Assembly: GCA_023091665.1 (NCBI GenBank)
Contig: JALJCQ010000012.1
Location: 1,798,001-1,862,000 of the forward strand
Direction of reading: 5' to 3'
Length of the DNA: 64,000 bases
From: Pythium myriotylum
Lineage: Eukaryota > Oomycota > Peronosporomycetes > Pythiales > Pythiaceae
How positions within the stretch are numbered: position 1 is the stretch's first letter; each line of letters starts with the position of its first letter. Below, in pieces: positions 61,197 through 64,000 of this stretch. A program made the position numbers and the translations under genes. The notes beneath the pieces were generated by a model, which was given only the letters and a program-made list of their open reading frames with translations, did no database searches and was not told the origin of the DNA.

Positions 61197-61277
61197 ATGA
61201 GCACTCGCCAATGGCGCAGCCATCGATAAAAAAGTACTTTTTCTCCTTTACTGTGTACACTTGCTGAGACCTTGTGG

Positions 61278-62234
61278 TCAGAACTTGAACTGCAGCTTGG
61301 CGAGACGCTCGCTCTCGTCCCACAACGCCTTGGCGTGCACTTCGGACTTGCTCACGTTCTGCGGCTGCTCTTTCTTGGGGTATCCGACCATGTTGTTGAA
61401 GCCGTCGGGTCCGAAGTAGTCGTCCGGCTGGACATTCTCCCCGACAGCCGCGTAGAGCGTCGGCAGCGCACCGTACTCCGTCGTCTGTGCCAGTGGTGTC
61501 ATGAAGACCAGACGGAGCGCCGCGGTGAAGAGCCAACTCGAGTTGGCGAACATTGTCTCGCCCAACGGAGTGTCCGTCACGCCAGGATGGGCGGCGACCG
61601 CGATCACGTTCTTGACGCCGTTCGCTTGGGCACGGCGGTTCAGCTCGTGCGTGAAGAGCAAGTTGTAGAGCTTGGTCTTCTGGTACGTTCCGTACTCTTT
61701 GTAGGTTTCCTTCTTCGGGACGATCTCGTTCAAATCCATTTTAGCAGCGCGGTGGGCAAGACTGCTGATGCTGACAACACGAGCGGAAGGGCTCTTCTTG
61801 AGCAAATCGAAGAGCCGAGCCGTCAGCGCAAAGTGACCCAGGTGGTTGGTCGCAAACTGCGACTCAAATCCATCCGCCGTGAGCGCGTACGGCACTGCCA
61901 GGATACCGGCGTTGTTAACGAGGATATCGAGGCGGTCGTTGGTCGCCGTAAAGTCGTCGGCGAACGCGTGAAAACTAGCGAGACTGCTCACATCGAGCTT
62001 GCGGAACTCGACCTTGCCAGCCTCAGGCGACAGCTTGAGCTCCGCCTCGATCTTCTCAATGGCGTCTTTAGCCTTCGTTTCGTTTCGGCATGCGAGCACA
62101 ACATCGGCGCCGTGGCGCGCAAGCTCGAGCGCCGTGACGAAGCCGATGCCCGAGTTGGCACCAGTGATGACGACTTTCTTGCCCGCTTGGGACGGGATTT
62201 GCGAGGCTACCCACTTGGAAGGAACGTCGTTCAT
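61278..62234 (-). CDS. Short-chain dehydrogenase copy 5
   Basis: 318 residues, single exon, intact, starting MNDVPSKWVASQIPSQAGKK at 62234. An in-frame ATG at 62444 would add 70 Ser/His-rich residues not seen in the other copies. Motifs: TGANSGIG, NNAGILAVPYAL, ISSLAHRAAK and YQKTK with the catalytic Tyr and Lys. It ends SERLAKLQFKF, close to copy 4. Outgroup-like to copies 1-4 at its N-terminus. NADP(H) oxidoreductase of the RDH/WWOX-like group; substrate unknown. Confidence 0.93.
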   Translation of the reverse strand: MNDVPSKWVASQIPSQAGKKVVITGANSGIGFVTALELARHGADVVLACRNETKAKDAIEKIEAELKLSPEAGKVEFRKLDVSSLASFHAFADDFTATNDRLDILVNNAGILAVPYALTADGFESQFATNHLGHFALTARLFDLLKKSPSARVVSISSLAHRAAKMDLNEIVPKKETYKEYGTYQKTKLYNLLFTHELNRRAQANGVKNVIAVAAHPGVTDTPLGETMFANSSWLFTAALRLVFMTPLAQTTEYGALPTLYAAVGENVQPDDYFGPDGFNNMVGYPKKEQPQNVSKSEVHAKALWDESERLAKLQFKF

Positions 62235-63178
62235 AGTAGTCGTTGAGGAGTGGTTGGGCCGTGAAGGGAATTGGGAAATGAAGAGTGCGTGGAAGCTTTC
62301 ATCGGATACCGTGCCGCGATGGGTGCCGATTGTGCACCCATCATGGAGAGAAGGCAGTTTACGGCTGGTTGTCGCATCCCCGTCAGGTTGTGACGAAGAA
62401 GATCCAGCATCATTGTCTTCTGGTTTCCGCATGGGGGACAACATTATCCATCAACGCAGACAGACGAGTCTGTCGCATTGTGGATATCTTCGCATAGGAG
62501 ACAGTGACGAAGACTCGCCCTCGTGCTGCAAGACCCTGGGTGCTTCGCGGTCTATGGACAATGTTGACGATCGCCTTAGCACCTGGAAGACGCGCCAAGC
62601 ACCGTCAACATTTGGTGGCTGAGCTTCAAGGAACACAGCTCTCGAAGCTGATCTGTGGGCACCGCACGCTAACTCAAAATGCTCTCGGTCGTGTTTCCAA
62701 AGCACGAGCCTCATGGCTTATAAAAAAGATACTGTATGTCACGGGTCAACGACGAGGATCCTCACGAGAGTACTGTTGTAGTGTTTTCCGCGTTCGACCA
62801 CCCCTTGGCATCTTCGCTGCGTCAGCGCGTATCAGATACCGTCGGTGATGGCGTGCTTGTCCTTTGGAAGACAGTCTTTGTGGCGTGTGGGTGGTGCCAA
62901 TCGGTCGTCCCCACCTTGGCTGTGATGAAGGGCCCGTTTGATCATTACGGCAGTGCTTTAGACCAACGATTGCTACCAAATCAACTGACAGTAGAAGAGA
63001 AACCACTTGTCTCAACTGCGCCAACGCAGATGATTTGTTTGTACTTTGCCCCTATCGTGCGGGGGATGGAATCCATTAACGTGGATTGCTCACAATGGTA
63101 GAGTTCATTGAGCACACAATGTGCAACGGGTAGCCCTAACGTAAGCTACGATCGAAAGATCCTCATTGTGCAGCGAGA
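62235..63178. other. Intergenic between SDR copies 5 and 6
   Basis: About 940 bp. An ATG-started open frame at 62736-63101 on the plus strand (121 codons) has no recognisable family and no clear splice partner, so it is not called as a gene. Confidence 0.45.
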
Positions 63179-63895
63179 TCACCACGGAAGCGGGTTGCCG
63201 TCGTACATGATGAACTTACCCGAGTCCTCGGCAGTCAACGAACCAAGCACCTTGGCGAGACCAGCGACGCTTTCCTCGGTGGAGATGGCACGCGGGTCGT
63301 GGCTCGTGAGGTCTGTTGCGACGTACCCCGGGTGGAGCGCGACCGTGTAAATCTTGTCGCCCTTCAAGTCGTGCGAGAGGCTCTTGTTGATCATGTTGAG
63401 CGCGGTCTTGGAGGCGCGGTAGCCGTAGATGCCACCAGCGGGGATCGGACTGCCCTCGACGACTCGGTTCTCGCTGATGCTGCCGACGTACGAGGAGATC
63501 TGGCCGACGACAGCGCTACCGTGGGCGTCAGCAGCCAACTTGAGGTTGGGTCGCAGCGCACGAGTGACGAGGAAGGGCGCGACTGAGTTGATCTCGAACT
63601 GCTCGAGCAGCGTCTGCTTGGTCTCCACGTCAATCGAACCTCCCTTCCAGATGCCGGCGTTGTTGATGAGCAGATCGATTGGTGTGCCCTGGAGCTCCTG
63701 GGCGGCTCGCAGGATCGACGCCTCGTCGCTCGTGTCGATCTGGATGAGCTTGAAGAGCTTGAGGTCCTTGAGTGCGTCGGCGTTGTCAATGGATCGAGCA
63801 GCAGCGATGACGTTCCACCCGTCGTTGAGGTATTTCTTGACGAGTGCGAGGCCGATCCCGCGGTTGCTGCCGGTGATGAGGACGGTCTTGGTCAT
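63179..63895 (-). CDS. C-factor/CsgA-like short-chain dehydrogenase (distant member)
   Basis: 238 residues, single exon. Motifs are TGSNRGIGLAL, NNAGIWKGG, the SSYVGS segment and YRASK, with NMINKSLSHDL after the active site as in C-factor/sniffer-like SDRs. It is clearly separate from copies 1-5: shorter, with different surrounding text (VALHPGYVATDLT). The start at 63895 (MTKTVLITGS) leaves no N-terminal extension, as usual in the family. Cytosolic carbonyl reductase by family; substrate unknown. Confidence 0.92.
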   Translation of the reverse strand: MTKTVLITGSNRGIGLALVKKYLNDGWNVIAAARSIDNADALKDLKLFKLIQIDTSDEASILRAAQELQGTPIDLLINNAGIWKGGSIDVETKQTLLEQFEINSVAPFLVTRALRPNLKLAADAHGSAVVGQISSYVGSISENRVVEGSPIPAGGIYGYRASKTALNMINKSLSHDLKGDKIYTVALHPGYVATDLTSHDPRAISTEESVAGLAKVLGSLTAEDSGKFIMYDGNPLPW

Positions 63896-64000
63896 GGTGA
63901 GAGGTCGTGCAGAGGTTGGTAAGCTGGTTTGACGCTTGAGCGGTCGGTGGAAATATGGCGAATGATGCCGAATCGAATGATTCGCGGGGCTTGCTGGAAG
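63896..64000. other. Upstream flank of SDR copy 6, window edge
   Basis: About 105 bp of non-coding sequence up to the window end. Confidence 0.5.

Noticed and set aside
61272..62246. Plus-strand open frame opposite SDR copy 5
   Set aside because: Same antisense effect of biased codons; no family signature.
62736..63101. ATG-started 121-codon frame
   Set aside because: No recognisable family, no good splice context; could be a small gene but evidence is too thin.

Overview
This is protein-coding eukaryotic nuclear DNA. It is GC-rich at third codon positions and gene-dense, with about 33 loci in 64 kb. Most introns are only 54-71 bp, with GTRNGT-like donors and TAG/CAG acceptors. The gene content (P/S/T-rich secreted or membrane proteins, a 7TM receptor fused to a tyrosine-kinase-like kinase, compact head-to-head and tail-to-tail genes) points to an oomycete. 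The genus cannot be fixed from this window. Exon joins below were derived by hand from reading-frame continuity, splice signals and family conservation.

Layout. 1-1.4 kb: the 3' end of a gene coding for a P/S/T-rich protein built on a 177-bp minisatellite. 1.5-7.6 kb: RNA-processing genes (PARN deadenylase head-to-head with an RRM-less CstF-64-like protein, then SF3B2) and a PEX11 peroxisome gene. 8.2-16.5 kb: three tandem paralogues, each with a signal peptide, a P/S/T-rich ectodomain and about nine membrane spans, resembling fungal TRP/Flc proteins; two carry an RGD cassette. 16.7-25.6 kb: ARMT1/DUF89 phosphatase, an unknown disordered protein, an LRAT-type protein fused to an FGF-like beta-trefoil, a divergent eEF1A-like GTPase, an IQ-motif protein and a DUF155 protein. 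26-41 kb: a FYVE-TBC Rab-GAP, a coiled-coil protein with a C1q-like C-terminus, RPB9, a CHIC-type cysteine-rich protein, exportin-7 and a 7TM-TKL kinase. 41.7-54.7 kb: an ABC half-transporter, an aspartic protease with a C-terminal membrane anchor, ZIP11, an unknown small protein, a YchF GTPase with a mitochondrial-type presequence, two tandem serine carboxypeptidases and a strictosidine-synthase-like protein. 55-64 kb: a tandem array of six short-chain dehydrogenases, five of one subfamily plus one distant. Two members are frameshifted, and a 438-bp near-identical tract joins two of them.

How the genes relate. There is no single operon-like system. Three local expansions stand out (9TM proteins, S10 carboxypeptidases, SDRs), set among conserved housekeeping genes. 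Several genes relate to surface, endosome or vacuole biology: the FYVE-TBC protein, the YxxPhi-tailed carboxypeptidases, a dileucine-tagged ABC transporter, the aspartic protease and the 7TM-TKL. The least familiar items are the LRAT-FGF-like fusion, the coiled-coil/C1q-like protein and the RGD-bearing nine-span family.
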